From Bin5 sp965261695 (GTDB taxonomy: Bacteria; Chloroflexota; Anaerolineae; Caldilineales; Caldilineaceae): DNA of 64,000 nucleotides. The notes beneath the pieces were generated by a model. That model searched no databases. It saw only the letters and a list, made by a program, of their open reading frames with translations, and was not told the origin of the DNA. The position numbers and the translations under genes are program-made. Positions 1 through 8,811 of this stretch are shown here, in pieces (the stretch's first letter is position 1; each line of letters starts with the position of its first letter). Where the stretch lies: NCBI GenBank assembly GCA_965261695.1, contig OZ253474.1:186001-250000 (forward strand). Reading direction: 5' to 3'.

Positions 1-33
1 TGCCGCCGCTGAAGCGCGGGTCCGGGAGCGAGA

Positions 34-1131
34 ATGAAGCACCGCTTTCGTGAGTACGTCGACGGCGACCGTTTAGCCTTGGGGCGTCTGTTCGACCGGG
101 CGGATCGCCTGGACGGCGTGGCACGCGCCCTTTCGCCCGCCGCCGCAGACGAACTGCCCCTTTATGCGTTCGCGCCGCGCTATCCGCTGGGCCTTGAACG
201 GGGCTTGACATACGCCGAGGTGCGCAGCCGGCTCGGCAGTCGCCTGACAGAGATCGAACGGCTTGTCTTAGTGGCTGCTGACGACGCCACCGTCGATGCC
301 ACTGTCGATGCCTGTGTGACGGTCTACCCCGTCGGCTCCGACGCACATTGGATGCTCGACTGGGTGGTCGATCCGGCGCGAAGGGGGGCAGTCGCGCCGC
401 ATGAGATACTCGAAGCGGCTTTCGATCGCATCGGTATGCTGGTCAATGAGGCAGGGCGGCGGGAGGTCAAAGTCGGCGGCCCTGCCCAGAGCAACGGGGC
501 GGCCGGCAACTGTAGTGTGGAAGCCCGTGCGCCGCAAGAGGATGCGGACGTCAGACTGATCTTGAACAGGGCCGGCATGCCCGCGGTGAGGACGTTTGCG
601 ATTCTGGCCTGCGATTTGGGCGAAGCCTCCCCGGCCCGAGAGTCGATAAAACTTGTGCCGGAGGGCATCGCGTTGCGGACTTACCGTTCGGGGGACGCGC
701 CGGCCTGGATCGCTGGTTTCAACGCGTCATTTTCGGACCACTGGGGCGGGTTCTCGTACACGGAAGAAAACTGGGGACGACATGCCACATCGCCCCGTTT
801 TCGAGAGGACATAAGCGTTGTGGCCGAAGCGGGAGAGATCATTGCAGGCATCTGCCATTGCGCCCCGAGCCTCAATCCGAATGAACAGGGCCTGGCCCAT
901 CTCCACATTCTTGGAGTCCATCCAGCCTTCAGACGACGTGGGCTGGGGTACTGCCTGATGGTGGAGGCCATGGGCCGGCTGCGAGAACACGGGTTCAACC
1001 GCGTCGAACTGGATATGGACAGTTTGAATTCGAGGGCGCTGCCTCTCTACCAGCAACTGGGCTTCCGCGAGCAGGAGAAGATCACCATGTTTCGGCGGCA
1101 GATTGCAGTGAATCGTTCGCTCGCAACTTGA
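34..1131 (+). CDS. GNAT family N-acetyltransferase, two-domain
   Basis: The 365-residue protein ends in a recognisable GNAT acetyltransferase domain (about residues 210-360). Acetyl-CoA-binding motif A reads VHPAFRRRGLGYCLM near residue 293, and the usual LYQQLGF motif lies near the C-terminus. The N-terminal half (about 1-200) looks like a degenerate second GNAT fold, as in mycothiol-synthase-like tandem GNATs, but has no clear motif A. Such enzymes transfer an acetyl group to an amine; the substrate cannot be read from sequence. The gene stands alone, 78 bases before the catabolic cluster. A GGGAGCGAG stretch just upstream may be its ribosome binding site. GNAT call sure, specificity unknown. 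Confidence 0.85.
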   Translation: MKHRFREYVDGDRLALGRLFDRADRLDGVARALSPAAADELPLYAFAPRYPLGLERGLTYAEVRSRLGSRLTEIERLVLVAADDATVDATVDACVTVYPVGSDAHWMLDWVVDPARRGAVAPHEILEAAFDRIGMLVNEAGRREVKVGGPAQSNGAAGNCSVEARAPQEDADVRLILNRAGMPAVRTFAILACDLGEASPARESIKLVPEGIALRTYRSGDAPAWIAGFNASFSDHWGGFSYTEENWGRHATSPRFREDISVVAEAGEIIAGICHCAPSLNPNEQGLAHLHILGVHPAFRRRGLGYCLMVEAMGRLREHGFNRVELDMDSLNSRALPLYQQLGFREQEKITMFRRQIAVNRSLAT

Positions 1132-1209
1132 TGGGAGTGGGACCAAAAGATACTGCCAGGTATCGCATATTGCGCCTTCTTGACAATACAAATTAGTGGA
1201 GAAATATGA

Positions 1210-2265
1210 ATGGCCGATTACAGAGCAGGAATCATAGGGTGCGGACACATCGCCCGCGTCCATGCCGGCGGCTATCGCGCTACGCCCGGCGTTACCCTGG
1301 TGGCCGCGGCGGACATCGTGCCGGAGGCAGTGCAGGCTTTCGGTGACGAGTGGGGTGTGGAGCGGCGTTACACCGACTACGCCGAGATGCTTGCTCAGGA
1401 GGAGCTGGACATCCTGAGCATTGGCACGCGCAACCATCAGCACGTTGAACCCACGCTGGCAGGGGCCGAGGCCGGTTTGCGCGCCATCTTCTGCGAGAAG
1501 CCGATGGCGATGAACCTCGGTGACGCCGACCGCATGGTTGAAGCCTGCGAGCGGGCGGGGGTCAAACTGATCGTGGACCACACCATGCGCTTCGAAGCGA
1601 ATTATGTGCATATCAAGGAACTGATCGATCAAGGCGCGATCGGGGATCTGCTCAGCGTTGAGGTGCGGGTCATCGGCGATTTAGGTGAGCTTACGCACAA
1701 CGCCACACACAGCTTTGACACACTTTGCATGTTCGGCGGCGAGCCGGAGTGGATCTTCGCTCATTTGGAGCGCGATGTAGAACGCAACAACGAACGGGAG
1801 GACCTCTTCGCCCTCGTGGGCTTTGCAAAAGGCGTGCGGGGCAACCTGACTTTCGGTGGCTACACTAACTATCGGGATGAAGGCTTTGTGTGGGAGGGAA
1901 CGCGCGGACGCATCGAGGCCAGGGCACGCGACGGTTGGCTGCCACAGGTACGCCTCTGGACACACGAACAGCCGGGCGATACGCAGTTCCGCGATGGAAC
2001 GCCGATCCCAACGCGGCAAAACGATCCCTGGACGGGCGCGATTGGCGAGGTCGTGGCCTGCCTGGACGAGGATCGTCAGTCCGTCTCGGATGGTCATGCA
2101 GGTCGGCTGGCCTTGTCGATGACGATGGCGGCATATGAATCGCGCCGGCAGGGCGGCGTGCGCATCCGGTTTCCCTGCGACATACAGGCATCGCCGCTGG
2201 ACTTGATGCTGGAAAGCGGGGAGTTGCCCAAAATCTGGGGACGCGGAATCAAGGATTGGACATAG
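1210..2265 (+). CDS. Gfo/Idh/MocA family oxidoreductase
   Basis: A 351-residue NAD(P)-dependent sugar or polyol dehydrogenase of the Gfo/Idh/MocA family. The Rossmann motif GIIGCGHIARVHAGG lies at residues 7-21, and the family signature CEKPMAM near residue 96 carries the catalytic lysine. The C-terminal part is the usual beta-sheet substrate domain. GGAG eight bases before the ATG supports this start. It is the first gene of a tight same-strand cluster (VOC protein, FAH-like hydrolase, DUF6807, racemase-like, DUF3830), so it probably oxidises the sugar or cyclitol entering that pathway. The exact substrate is not inferable. Confidence 0.92.
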   Translation: MADYRAGIIGCGHIARVHAGGYRATPGVTLVAAADIVPEAVQAFGDEWGVERRYTDYAEMLAQEELDILSIGTRNHQHVEPTLAGAEAGLRAIFCEKPMAMNLGDADRMVEACERAGVKLIVDHTMRFEANYVHIKELIDQGAIGDLLSVEVRVIGDLGELTHNATHSFDTLCMFGGEPEWIFAHLERDVERNNEREDLFALVGFAKGVRGNLTFGGYTNYRDEGFVWEGTRGRIEARARDGWLPQVRLWTHEQPGDTQFRDGTPIPTRQNDPWTGAIGEVVACLDEDRQSVSDGHAGRLALSMTMAAYESRRQGGVRIRFPCDIQASPLDLMLESGELPKIWGRGIKDWT

Positions 2266-2280
2266 CAAAGGAGCGAGGAA

Positions 2281-2700
2281 ATGGGCCTTTTGCGCCATGT
2301 GGCATTGCGAACAAATGACTTGGAGCGGTCGCGTGCGTTCTACGAAAAGATACTGGGCCTGAAATTTCTGCGCTACGTGTATGACGAGAACTACCCGCCG
2401 GGGTGCTATCTTTCGGACGGCTCGGTTAACATGACCCTCATCCAATACGTTGGAGAGGAGCGGCCGCCCTTCGTGCATGAAGGCGAGTATATCCACCTGG
2501 GCTTTATCGTCGAGAATCTGGAGGAGACCTATCACCTGCTGCGCGCCGAGGGCGCGGAGATTCTGGTCGAGGATGTCAAGGTGGAAAGGGCGTTCGACTA
2601 TGACCATGTGCCGGTAGGTTCGCTCAAGACTACCGATCCGGACGGCAATATCCTCGACATCACCGAACGCAAGGATGAGTGGGACGGCGTCCAGCTCTGA
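2281..2700 (+). CDS. VOC family (glyoxalase/lactoylglutathione lyase-like) protein
   Basis: A 139-residue single-module vicinal-oxygen-chelate protein. It opens with the family pattern MGLLRHVALRTNDLERSRAFY, in which His6 is the likely first metal ligand, and closes with DPDGNILDITE, where the glutamate is the usual last ligand. The central IHLGF supplies a second histidine. The fold supports isomerase, lyase or dioxygenase chemistry on a metal-chelated substrate. An AAAGGAG ribosome binding site precedes the start, 15 bases after the dehydrogenase gene, so the two are very probably co-transcribed. A glyoxalase-I-like role is the default guess; an epimerase or dioxygenase is equally open. Confidence 0.88.
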   Translation: MGLLRHVALRTNDLERSRAFYEKILGLKFLRYVYDENYPPGCYLSDGSVNMTLIQYVGEERPPFVHEGEYIHLGFIVENLEETYHLLRAEGAEILVEDVKVERAFDYDHVPVGSLKTTDPDGNILDITERKDEWDGVQL

Positions 2701-2850
2701 GAGATAGGGGCCGGCATCCCGGGTTGTGCGTCTTGGCGCGACTTCTGGGCGCGGGAAAATCACACGACCTGACCGGCGGCAGCGGCGCCGCTGGCGGCTA
2801 AACGACAATGTAGTGGACAATTCACAATTGGAAAGCGGAGGCCTGAGTCC

Positions 2851-3738
2851 ATGAGAATCGCCCTGTTTGAACATGAGGACCACACACACGTTGGCATTGT
2901 AACCGACTTCGGGATGCTGAATTTTTCGCGCGCCTACCAGGCTCAACAGCTGATCCAACACGGTGACGAAAGCCCGCAGCTGATAACCGACATGGTTGCA
3001 TTGATGCAGGCGGGCCTGTTCAATGTCGAGACATTCGAGTCTACGATGATGTTTGTCAATGAGCATCATCTGAACGGCGCGTTCACCGTCACAGATCCGA
3101 CACTGCGCACACCGATCCCGCAGCCGGGCAAGCTGATCGCCCTGGGCGGCAACTTTTCGCATCCCGGCGAGGAAGACCCCGATGAGCCGCCGCTCTTCTT
3201 CAAGCCGACCTCCTCCATCATCGGGCCGGACGAGCCAATCGTCTTCCGGCGCGGGCTGAACGTGGTTGAGCCGGAGATCGAGTTGACCGTTATCATTGGA
3301 AAGCAGGGCAGCCATATCGCGCAGGCGGAGGCGATGGAATACGTGGCCGGCTACACGTTGCTCAACGACGTGACGGCGCGCGATCTGCAGAATGTCGCGT
3401 TCGAGGTGCAGCGACCGTGGTCATACACAAAGGGCATCGACACGTTCACGCCGATCGGTCCTCATGTCGTGCTGCCCAGTGCAGTGAGCGATCCGCACAA
3501 TCTGGCGATGACGATGCGCGTCAACGGCAAAGAGATCGCGCACGCCAATACGAACACGATGCTCTTCCAGATTCCTGTGCTGATTGAGTACATCAGCCAG
3601 TATATGACGCTGGAGCCGGGCGACATCATCGCCACAGGGACGCCGGTGCATCCACCGGGCCTCCACCCGGGCGACACGGTTGCGTTGGAAATAGAGGAGA
3701 TCGGCGTCTTGAGCAATCCGGTCGTGGCGGACAGTTGA
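2851..3738 (+). CDS. fumarylacetoacetate hydrolase family protein
   Basis: A 295-residue protein of the FAH superfamily, whose members hydrolyse or decarboxylate 2,4-diketo or acylpyruvate-type acids. The metal-binding core is visible: VVEPEIELTVIIGK near residue 135 holds the paired acidic ligands, followed by GYTLLNDVTARDLQ, the KGIDTFTPIGP block and the GDIIATGTP motif near residue 255. The N-terminal 80 residues are a variable region. Stop and next start are one base apart (TGAGATG), so translation is probably coupled to the DUF6807 gene. In this setting it likely cleaves a 2-keto-3-deoxy or 2,4-diketo sugar-acid intermediate. Confidence 0.92.
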   Translation: MRIALFEHEDHTHVGIVTDFGMLNFSRAYQAQQLIQHGDESPQLITDMVALMQAGLFNVETFESTMMFVNEHHLNGAFTVTDPTLRTPIPQPGKLIALGGNFSHPGEEDPDEPPLFFKPTSSIIGPDEPIVFRRGLNVVEPEIELTVIIGKQGSHIAQAEAMEYVAGYTLLNDVTARDLQNVAFEVQRPWSYTKGIDTFTPIGPHVVLPSAVSDPHNLAMTMRVNGKEIAHANTNTMLFQIPVLIEYISQYMTLEPGDIIATGTPVHPPGLHPGDTVALEIEEIGVLSNPVVADS

Positions 3739-3739
3739 G

Positions 3740-4969
3740 ATGGAAGATCGACTATTGCCGCGCTTTGACGTGGCGGCCGCGGCTGGCGTGGAACAGATAG
3801 AAGAGTCGTTGTTGAGCGCAACGATCAGTCTGGCGGCATTGGGGCTTGAGCCGTCGCAGATCGAGCAGCGCCAAGTCGGGTTCTGGATGCAGGAGAGACT
3901 CTCTGACGGTCAGACGGTCAGCGTACCGGCCCAGGCCGAGTTGCCGCCCGACCAACAGGGCGGCATCAAACTGACCTGGCTGGCACCCGCTGGGGCCGGT
4001 GCGAAGCGACGCGTTGACCTGAGAATTTCAGCGCGGAAAGAAGGCGGCCCGATGCCGTTTCCAGGTGTTCAAGTTCTGCCTGACTCCAATGACCGCGTCT
4101 GGGTAAGTTGCAACGATCGAAATCTGCTGGGGTACTGCTATAGCCGGCAGTACCGCAAACCGTTCTTCTACCCCGTAACGGGGCCGAGCGGGCGTTCGGT
4201 GACGCGGCTGGGGCATCCGCGCGATTTCAGCGGCGGCCATGACCATCACCGTTCCCTGTGGATCGAACACGAGATCGTGAATGATGTCAGTTTCGAGACC
4301 GAACATCTCCACTTCTTTGCCGGGACCGACTCTCCGTTGGTTGGCATAGGGCGCATCGCGCACGACAGATTCTTGAGGCAGGAGGATGGACCGGTCTACG
4401 CGCGGCTGGAGATGGCGCTGGACTGGGTCAATCATGAGGAGGAGGCGCTGCTCAGCGAAACTCGCAGCCTGCGCGTTTACCCGCTCGCCGGTGGAGAGCA
4501 GTTGATCGACTTCGATTTGACGTTTCGGCCGCAGGCTGAGCAGGTTACCTTCGGTCAGTCTGCTTTCGGAATTCTGGCGGCGCGCGTGGCTCATCCGCTG
4601 GAGGTCATGCGTGGGGGCGGGCGCATTCTCAACGCCGGCGGCGGGCTGAACGAGGCGGGAGTCCACCTGCAGCAGGCGGAGTGGTGCGACTATTCCGGGC
4701 CGATCAGCCCAACCGAAACGAACGGTCTCGCCATTCTCGGCCATCCCGGCAACATTCAGCATCCCAACGTTTGGCATGTGCGCGACGACGGCTGGATGTG
4801 CGCTTCGCCTTTCGCCCGGCAGGCGGTCACAATGCGGGGTGACGAAACGCTGCGCTTTCGATTTCGGGTCTATGTACACGACGGCGACGACGCGGCCCGC
4901 ATCGCGCGGCGCTATGCTGAGTTTGCGCATCCGCCGACAGTAACGGAGTCCACGAAGGGAGAAGGCTGA
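3740..4969 (+). CDS. DUF6807 (PmoA-like) family protein
   Basis: A 409-residue protein matching the family often named PmoA-like or DUF6807. The hallmark is a histidine-rich HDHHRSLWIEHE near residue 167, preceded by HPRDFSGG; a later TNGLAILGHPGN block and a C-terminal FRFRVYVHDGD also fit. The first 80 residues are less conserved. The name is historical: it is not a methane monooxygenase subunit. The family is common in bacteria rich in sugar-degrading genes and has no settled activity. It follows the FAH-like gene by one base, so it belongs to the same transcript. A sugar mutarotase-like or lyase role is possible but unproven. Confidence 0.8.
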   Translation: MEDRLLPRFDVAAAAGVEQIEESLLSATISLAALGLEPSQIEQRQVGFWMQERLSDGQTVSVPAQAELPPDQQGGIKLTWLAPAGAGAKRRVDLRISARKEGGPMPFPGVQVLPDSNDRVWVSCNDRNLLGYCYSRQYRKPFFYPVTGPSGRSVTRLGHPRDFSGGHDHHRSLWIEHEIVNDVSFETEHLHFFAGTDSPLVGIGRIAHDRFLRQEDGPVYARLEMALDWVNHEEEALLSETRSLRVYPLAGGEQLIDFDLTFRPQAEQVTFGQSAFGILAARVAHPLEVMRGGGRILNAGGGLNEAGVHLQQAEWCDYSGPISPTETNGLAILGHPGNIQHPNVWHVRDDGWMCASPFARQAVTMRGDETLRFRFRVYVHDGDDAARIARRYAEFAHPPTVTESTKGEG

Positions 4970-4992
4970 GCGGGCCGGAAAGGGAAATCAGG

Positions 4993-5754
4993 ATGGCACA
5001 GGGTAATCTGACGCTGGGAGCGATCTATCCCGACGACATGTGGATAGACGAAGACGTCAACCGAATGCTGGAAGAATTTCGCAAATACCTGCCGGGGCAA
5101 GTGCCGATGGTGTCGGTGCGGACGCATGTGCCGATGGCATCGGAGGGAACAGACGGGCCGATGGAGGACGTCAGCGTCGCGCTGGGCAAGTGGCTGGCGG
5201 AAAACGGCGATATCGAAGCGGCGGCAACGCGCTTGATGAGGCTGAATCCCAGCGTCTTCGCCTATTATTGCACGACCGCCAGCTTCGTTTTGGGCGTAGC
5301 GGGGGACGAAGCCCTCAAGCAGCGGGTGGAGGACGCGACAGGGTTGCCCTGCACGACTGCAAGCACCGCAATCGTCAGCGCGCTCCACTTTTTGGGCGTT
5401 CACCGAGTGGCGACGGCATCGCCGTACATGGAGGACGTCAATCGGGCGCTGAGCAGCTACCTGGCGGAGTACGATATTGAGGTGGTGAACAGCAACCCGT
5501 TGCATTATCTGCAGGATCACGGCATCGTGCCCCCCGCCACAATCCGCGAAGCGGCGCGGAGGGCCGACGTGCCGGAGGCGGAGGCGGTCGTGATCAGTTG
5601 CACTGGTCAAAAGACGGCGGATTTTATTTCCGATCTGGAGCAGGAGATTGGCAAGCCGGTCGTCACCTCCAATCAGGCGACCGGCTGGCAGGTGCAGAAG
5701 ATGCTCGGTATTGAACCGGTCCTACCGAAACGGGGTAAACTGTTCGAAAATTAG
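4993..5754 (+). CDS. Asp/Glu racemase superfamily protein (maleate isomerase/arylmalonate decarboxylase-like)
   Basis: A 253-residue member of the aspartate/glutamate racemase superfamily. The two catalytic cysteines are visible: YYCTTAS near residue 93 and VVISCTGQ near residue 202. The spacing and the sequence around the second cysteine resemble maleate cis-trans isomerase and arylmalonate decarboxylase more than amino-acid racemases. Such enzymes form or stabilise enediolates of dicarboxylic acids. It sits 23 bases after the DUF6807 gene and is followed by DUF3830, a pairing I recall from other genomes. The likely substrate is a dicarboxylate produced by this pathway. Confidence 0.85.
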   Translation: MAQGNLTLGAIYPDDMWIDEDVNRMLEEFRKYLPGQVPMVSVRTHVPMASEGTDGPMEDVSVALGKWLAENGDIEAAATRLMRLNPSVFAYYCTTASFVLGVAGDEALKQRVEDATGLPCTTASTAIVSALHFLGVHRVATASPYMEDVNRALSSYLAEYDIEVVNSNPLHYLQDHGIVPPATIREAARRADVPEAEAVVISCTGQKTADFISDLEQEIGKPVVTSNQATGWQVQKMLGIEPVLPKRGKLFEN

Positions 5755-5786
5755 CCGGAACGACCACAAGAGAGGGAATCAACCGC

Positions 5787-6272
5787 ATGGTTCGCAGAAT
5801 TGAGATCTCATTCAAAAAACACGACGCCCGCGCCGTGGCCGAGCTGGTTGACGACGCCGCGCCTTTGACTGCCGAAGCAGTCTGGAACGCGCTGCCCCTG
5901 TCGGGCGCGGCTTACCACGCCAAATGGGCCAACAACGAGGTGTATATCCTGACGCCGCCCTTCGCCGAGCAGGATCCGGGCAGTGAGAACGCCACTGTCT
6001 TCCCCATTCCCGGCGACATTCTTTATCTGCCGGTGCCCAAGGGCAACAAAGTCCCGCCCGACATGCAGGAGCAGTGCCGTGCGACCGGGCTAATCGATCT
6101 TGCCATCTTTTACGGGCGCGACAACTACCTATTGGGGCCGGACGGGCATATGCCCGGCAATCTGTTCGCCACGGTCACAGAAGGGCTGGGGAAACTCGCC
6201 GCGGCCTGCCAGGATTTGTGGCGCAACGGCGCCGGCGACGAGCGTATGACCTTCAGCCGGATTGAAGAGTAG
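5787..6272 (+). CDS. DUF3830 family protein (cyclophilin-like fold)
   Basis: A 161-residue protein of the DUF3830 family, which is predicted to have a cyclophilin-like beta-barrel. Typical features are the opening RRIEISF strand, AVWNALPLSG near residue 33, AYHAKWANNEVY, and FYGRDNYLLGPDGHMPGNLFA near residue 111. No enzyme activity is established. GAGAGGGAA upstream gives an acceptable ribosome binding site. It is the last gene of the cluster starting at 1210, only 32 bases after the racemase-like gene, so a role beside that enzyme is likely. It has no signal peptide and should be cytoplasmic. Confidence 0.82.
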   Translation: MVRRIEISFKKHDARAVAELVDDAAPLTAEAVWNALPLSGAAYHAKWANNEVYILTPPFAEQDPGSENATVFPIPGDILYLPVPKGNKVPPDMQEQCRATGLIDLAIFYGRDNYLLGPDGHMPGNLFATVTEGLGKLAAACQDLWRNGAGDERMTFSRIEE

Positions 6273-6337
6273 ACCGGTCTCCCCGTGGAATTCTGCCGGT
6301 GGCCCGCACGATTCCGGGCCGCTGGTCACCTTCCTTC

Positions 6338-7210
6338 TCAGTCTTCGTACATCTCCTTGAACATCCGATGTCGCGATGTGAAGGGGTCTTTCTGCGGCAG
6401 CGGCAGCAGGCCGCCGAGCATCTCGCTGCGTCGACCCATGTGGGCAGACTGCGGCTCGGTGATGCGCGCCAACTCCGCATCGGAAATAGGGAGCGTATAG
6501 CGCACCATCGGCGCGAAGCGCTGGAACTGCGCCGCGTAGGACGCCAGCGCGCTGTTGCCGTAGTGTCCGTCTGACGTTTCGGCGCGCTTGCGCGCGTAGG
6601 GGCGGCCGTAGTACTGGCTGGCGATCTCATCCAGTGCGCGCACCTTCTTGTCGATCACGTCGGTGATGTCGATGTAGAGATCGGCCCGGTGCGTTCCGGC
6701 GTATTCCAGGCTGTTGTTGCCGATGTACGCCGTCGGGTTCATAAAGTAGATGCAGGGAATCGGATGGCGTTCCTGGCGGCCCCGGCCCGAATCCCCCTGC
6801 CAACTGCCAGGCGTAGAGCGCGCACTGACCGGCGGTGCCGTGCATCTTGAAGCCGCCGCTCTCAAACGGGTGGTGGGTGATCATCAGGTCCGGCTTCACC
6901 GCGCGTATCACGTCGGCGATGGCCTCGATTTTGTCCTGGGTGACCAGGATGTCGTTGTCCTCGAAGCCGAGGTCGCGCACGTCATCAAAGCCAAGAATGT
7001 GGCAGGCGCGACGCACCTCCTCCAGCTTCTCCTCAACCGCCTGCGCAACTTACTGCTCCACGTCAAGCTCGGCGCCGGCTCTGCGTCTCTGTTCGCCCAA
7101 TTCCCAGTGGTGGGAGCGAACGCCGGTTGTCAGAATCGCCGCCGGCCATGTCAGAGCTGTCGGCAAGGATGGGCGGCGACCAGCAATATCTGTATCGGTC
7201 TGCTTGCCAT
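6338..7210 (-). pseudogene. PIG-L family deacetylase, multiply disrupted
   Basis: Reading the minus strand from an ATG at 7210, pieces of one PIG-L (LmbE-like) N-acetylglucosaminyl deacetylase appear in different frames. These are an ILLVAAHP start, then the expected metal-site region read as HPADSSDMAGG in another frame, then TGVRSHHWELGEQRR, a TAA stop in frame at 7050-7052, then LGFEDNDILV, DLMITHHPFESGG and GQCALYAWQLA. A further shift near 6790 leads into CIYFMNPTAYIG and the C-terminus ending at 6338. At least three frameshifts and one stop are needed, so this is decay rather than one sequencing error. The intact gene would have acted on an N-acetylated sugar or thiol precursor. Confidence 0.82.
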
Positions 7211-7254
7211 CGTTGACTCTCTATTTGAGTGAAACCCTGATTCTTCGCAAGGAC

Positions 7255-8811
7255 TTAGTCGTCCGGCGCCGGGAAAAATGTAAGATCAGCGCCAAAGTTG
7301 GACATGGCCGCAACCGAATCGCCCCGCAAAAGCCCCTTGATCTGACGCGTGCGGTGGCTTAGAACAAGCTCTCGTTTCGCCAGCTCAAATCGAACCGTGA
7401 TCCAGCGGTTGATGGCCGGTCGACTGAGAACGAGATAACCGTTGTGCCAGCCGGGTTTGTCATCGAAACCGGTTATGTTGACCGACTCCGGCGCTACCCA
7501 GGTAGGAATGCGCACAAAAAGGGGCCCCGGCCTTTTGGCGCGCACGCGCAGTTGGCCGTTCGTATAGGGGGATTCTACCGCCGCGGCGTCGGTTTCGTGA
7601 TCGAATAGCAGATTCACCCAGTGGCCCGCCTGGTCCGACGCGACCGCCTGCCGATAAGCTTCGCACAAAGATGCCACCGCGCCGCCGACAATGTCCATGT
7701 TGAAACTGATGCTCGACGCAGCCAGCGGCTTGTGGCCGTAGGGCGCGGGAAAGCCAAATGCCCCAAGGTGCCGGTCTGCCACATCCCGCTTGCCGTCCTC
7801 TGAACGTGGGTTGGCGGGCTCTTGAATGAAGGAGGTGTCTCGCAACTGGGAGGGCAGAAGATGGCAGCGCAGGATCCGTTCGGCGTCCTGATAGTAACGC
7901 GCATAACCCCATCTCCCCAGCAGCAGAGCAGTCTCCACGATATCCCCAGTATTGTTGACCTCGCCGCGGTCCGGGTCGACCTGGTCGCCGCTGCTCTCGA
8001 TCACCCAGCCTAGCGGGTCGCGGATATCATTCAACCCGTTGTCGTAGAATGCGCGCACTCGCTCCATCAACGGCGCGTCGCGGGTCAGTTCGGCCAACTG
8101 CGCCAATGAGGAAAGTACACAGGTGGTAGAGTGCGTATGCGCGCCGAATGTTTCGCGATCATAGCTGCCGCTCGGCAGGAAAAATTCGTCTGTTGCCTTG
8201 CGCGCCAACTCCAGCGCCAGGTCGAGCGCGCCGGCACAGTCGGTATAGCGATGAAGCTTGACCAGTGGGCCGATTGCGCGTGCCACACCTGCGATAAATG
8301 TGGAGGGATGGAACTCCACTCTGCCCTCCAGCGAAGCGCTGTCCCAGCCCTTGCGCGCATGCCAAAGCTCTCGAATTGCACTGATGCTTCTCTCTGCCAG
8401 TTTGAGTGCGCGCGCCGAACGGCGAAAGCGGGCAAGCGCATAGAGGGCATGGAACCCTTCACGTATATTGTGGGGCGAAAAGTGCCGGAGCCGGCCGCCG
8501 ATGCGGTCGCGGTTGAGCGGCAGAGGCAAGTCGCCTGAGTAGGAAAGGAATGCGGCGCGAGTGTGTCGTTCGATGCAGCCTTCGTCAACGTAGACGCCCA
8601 GCGCGTCCTCGGCGTTGAGGAGCGCGTTAAGATGGCGGCCGGGCACGTGGGACTCAGAGTGCATCGGGCTGAAGCTCAACCTCGCTTCGGGCCAGACCTG
8701 CGAACTGAAAAAGGGTATGTCATCGTCATCGGCATTGAAGACGGAACACATTGTGCGGCAGCCCAGCCGAATCGCCCCTTCGATATCCGTCGTATTGACA
8801 TCAGAAAGCAT
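7255..8811 (-). CDS. alpha-helical glycosidase-like protein (GH127/beta-L-arabinofuranosidase-like)
   Basis: A 518-residue protein whose central part looks like an alpha/alpha-barrel glycosidase. It has repeated helical segments such as FHALYALARF, a GEVNNTGDIVETALLLGRWGYARYY block near residue 290, and a C-terminal beta-domain with LRVRAKRPGPLFVRIPTW, like the beta-sandwich after the catalytic barrel in GH127-type enzymes. I chose the ATG at 8811 because it overlaps the upstream gene by 11 bases; the longer reading only adds residues shadowed by that gene. No signal peptide is seen. It probably works with its overlapping partner on the same carbohydrate. Exact family uncertain. Confidence 0.68.
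   Translation of the reverse strand: MLSDVNTTDIEGAIRLGCRTMCSVFNADDDDIPFFSSQVWPEARLSFSPMHSESHVPGRHLNALLNAEDALGVYVDEGCIERHTRAAFLSYSGDLPLPLNRDRIGGRLRHFSPHNIREGFHALYALARFRRSARALKLAERSISAIRELWHARKGWDSASLEGRVEFHPSTFIAGVARAIGPLVKLHRYTDCAGALDLALELARKATDEFFLPSGSYDRETFGAHTHSTTCVLSSLAQLAELTRDAPLMERVRAFYDNGLNDIRDPLGWVIESSGDQVDPDRGEVNNTGDIVETALLLGRWGYARYYQDAERILRCHLLPSQLRDTSFIQEPANPRSEDGKRDVADRHLGAFGFPAPYGHKPLAASSISFNMDIVGGAVASLCEAYRQAVASDQAGHWVNLLFDHETDAAAVESPYTNGQLRVRAKRPGPLFVRIPTWVAPESVNITGFDDKPGWHNGYLVLSRPAINRWITVRFELAKRELVLSHRTRQIKGLLRGDSVAAMSNFGADLTFFPAPDD

Noticed and set aside
1681..3315. 544-codon minus-strand frame opposite the Gfo/Idh, VOC and FAH-like genes
   Set aside because: It covers three well-supported genes on the other strand and shows no domain; an antisense shadow of GC-rich code.
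7050..7052. In-frame stop in the PIG-L gene as a recoding site
   Set aside because: It is TAA, and the gene has further frameshifts; ordinary decay explains it.
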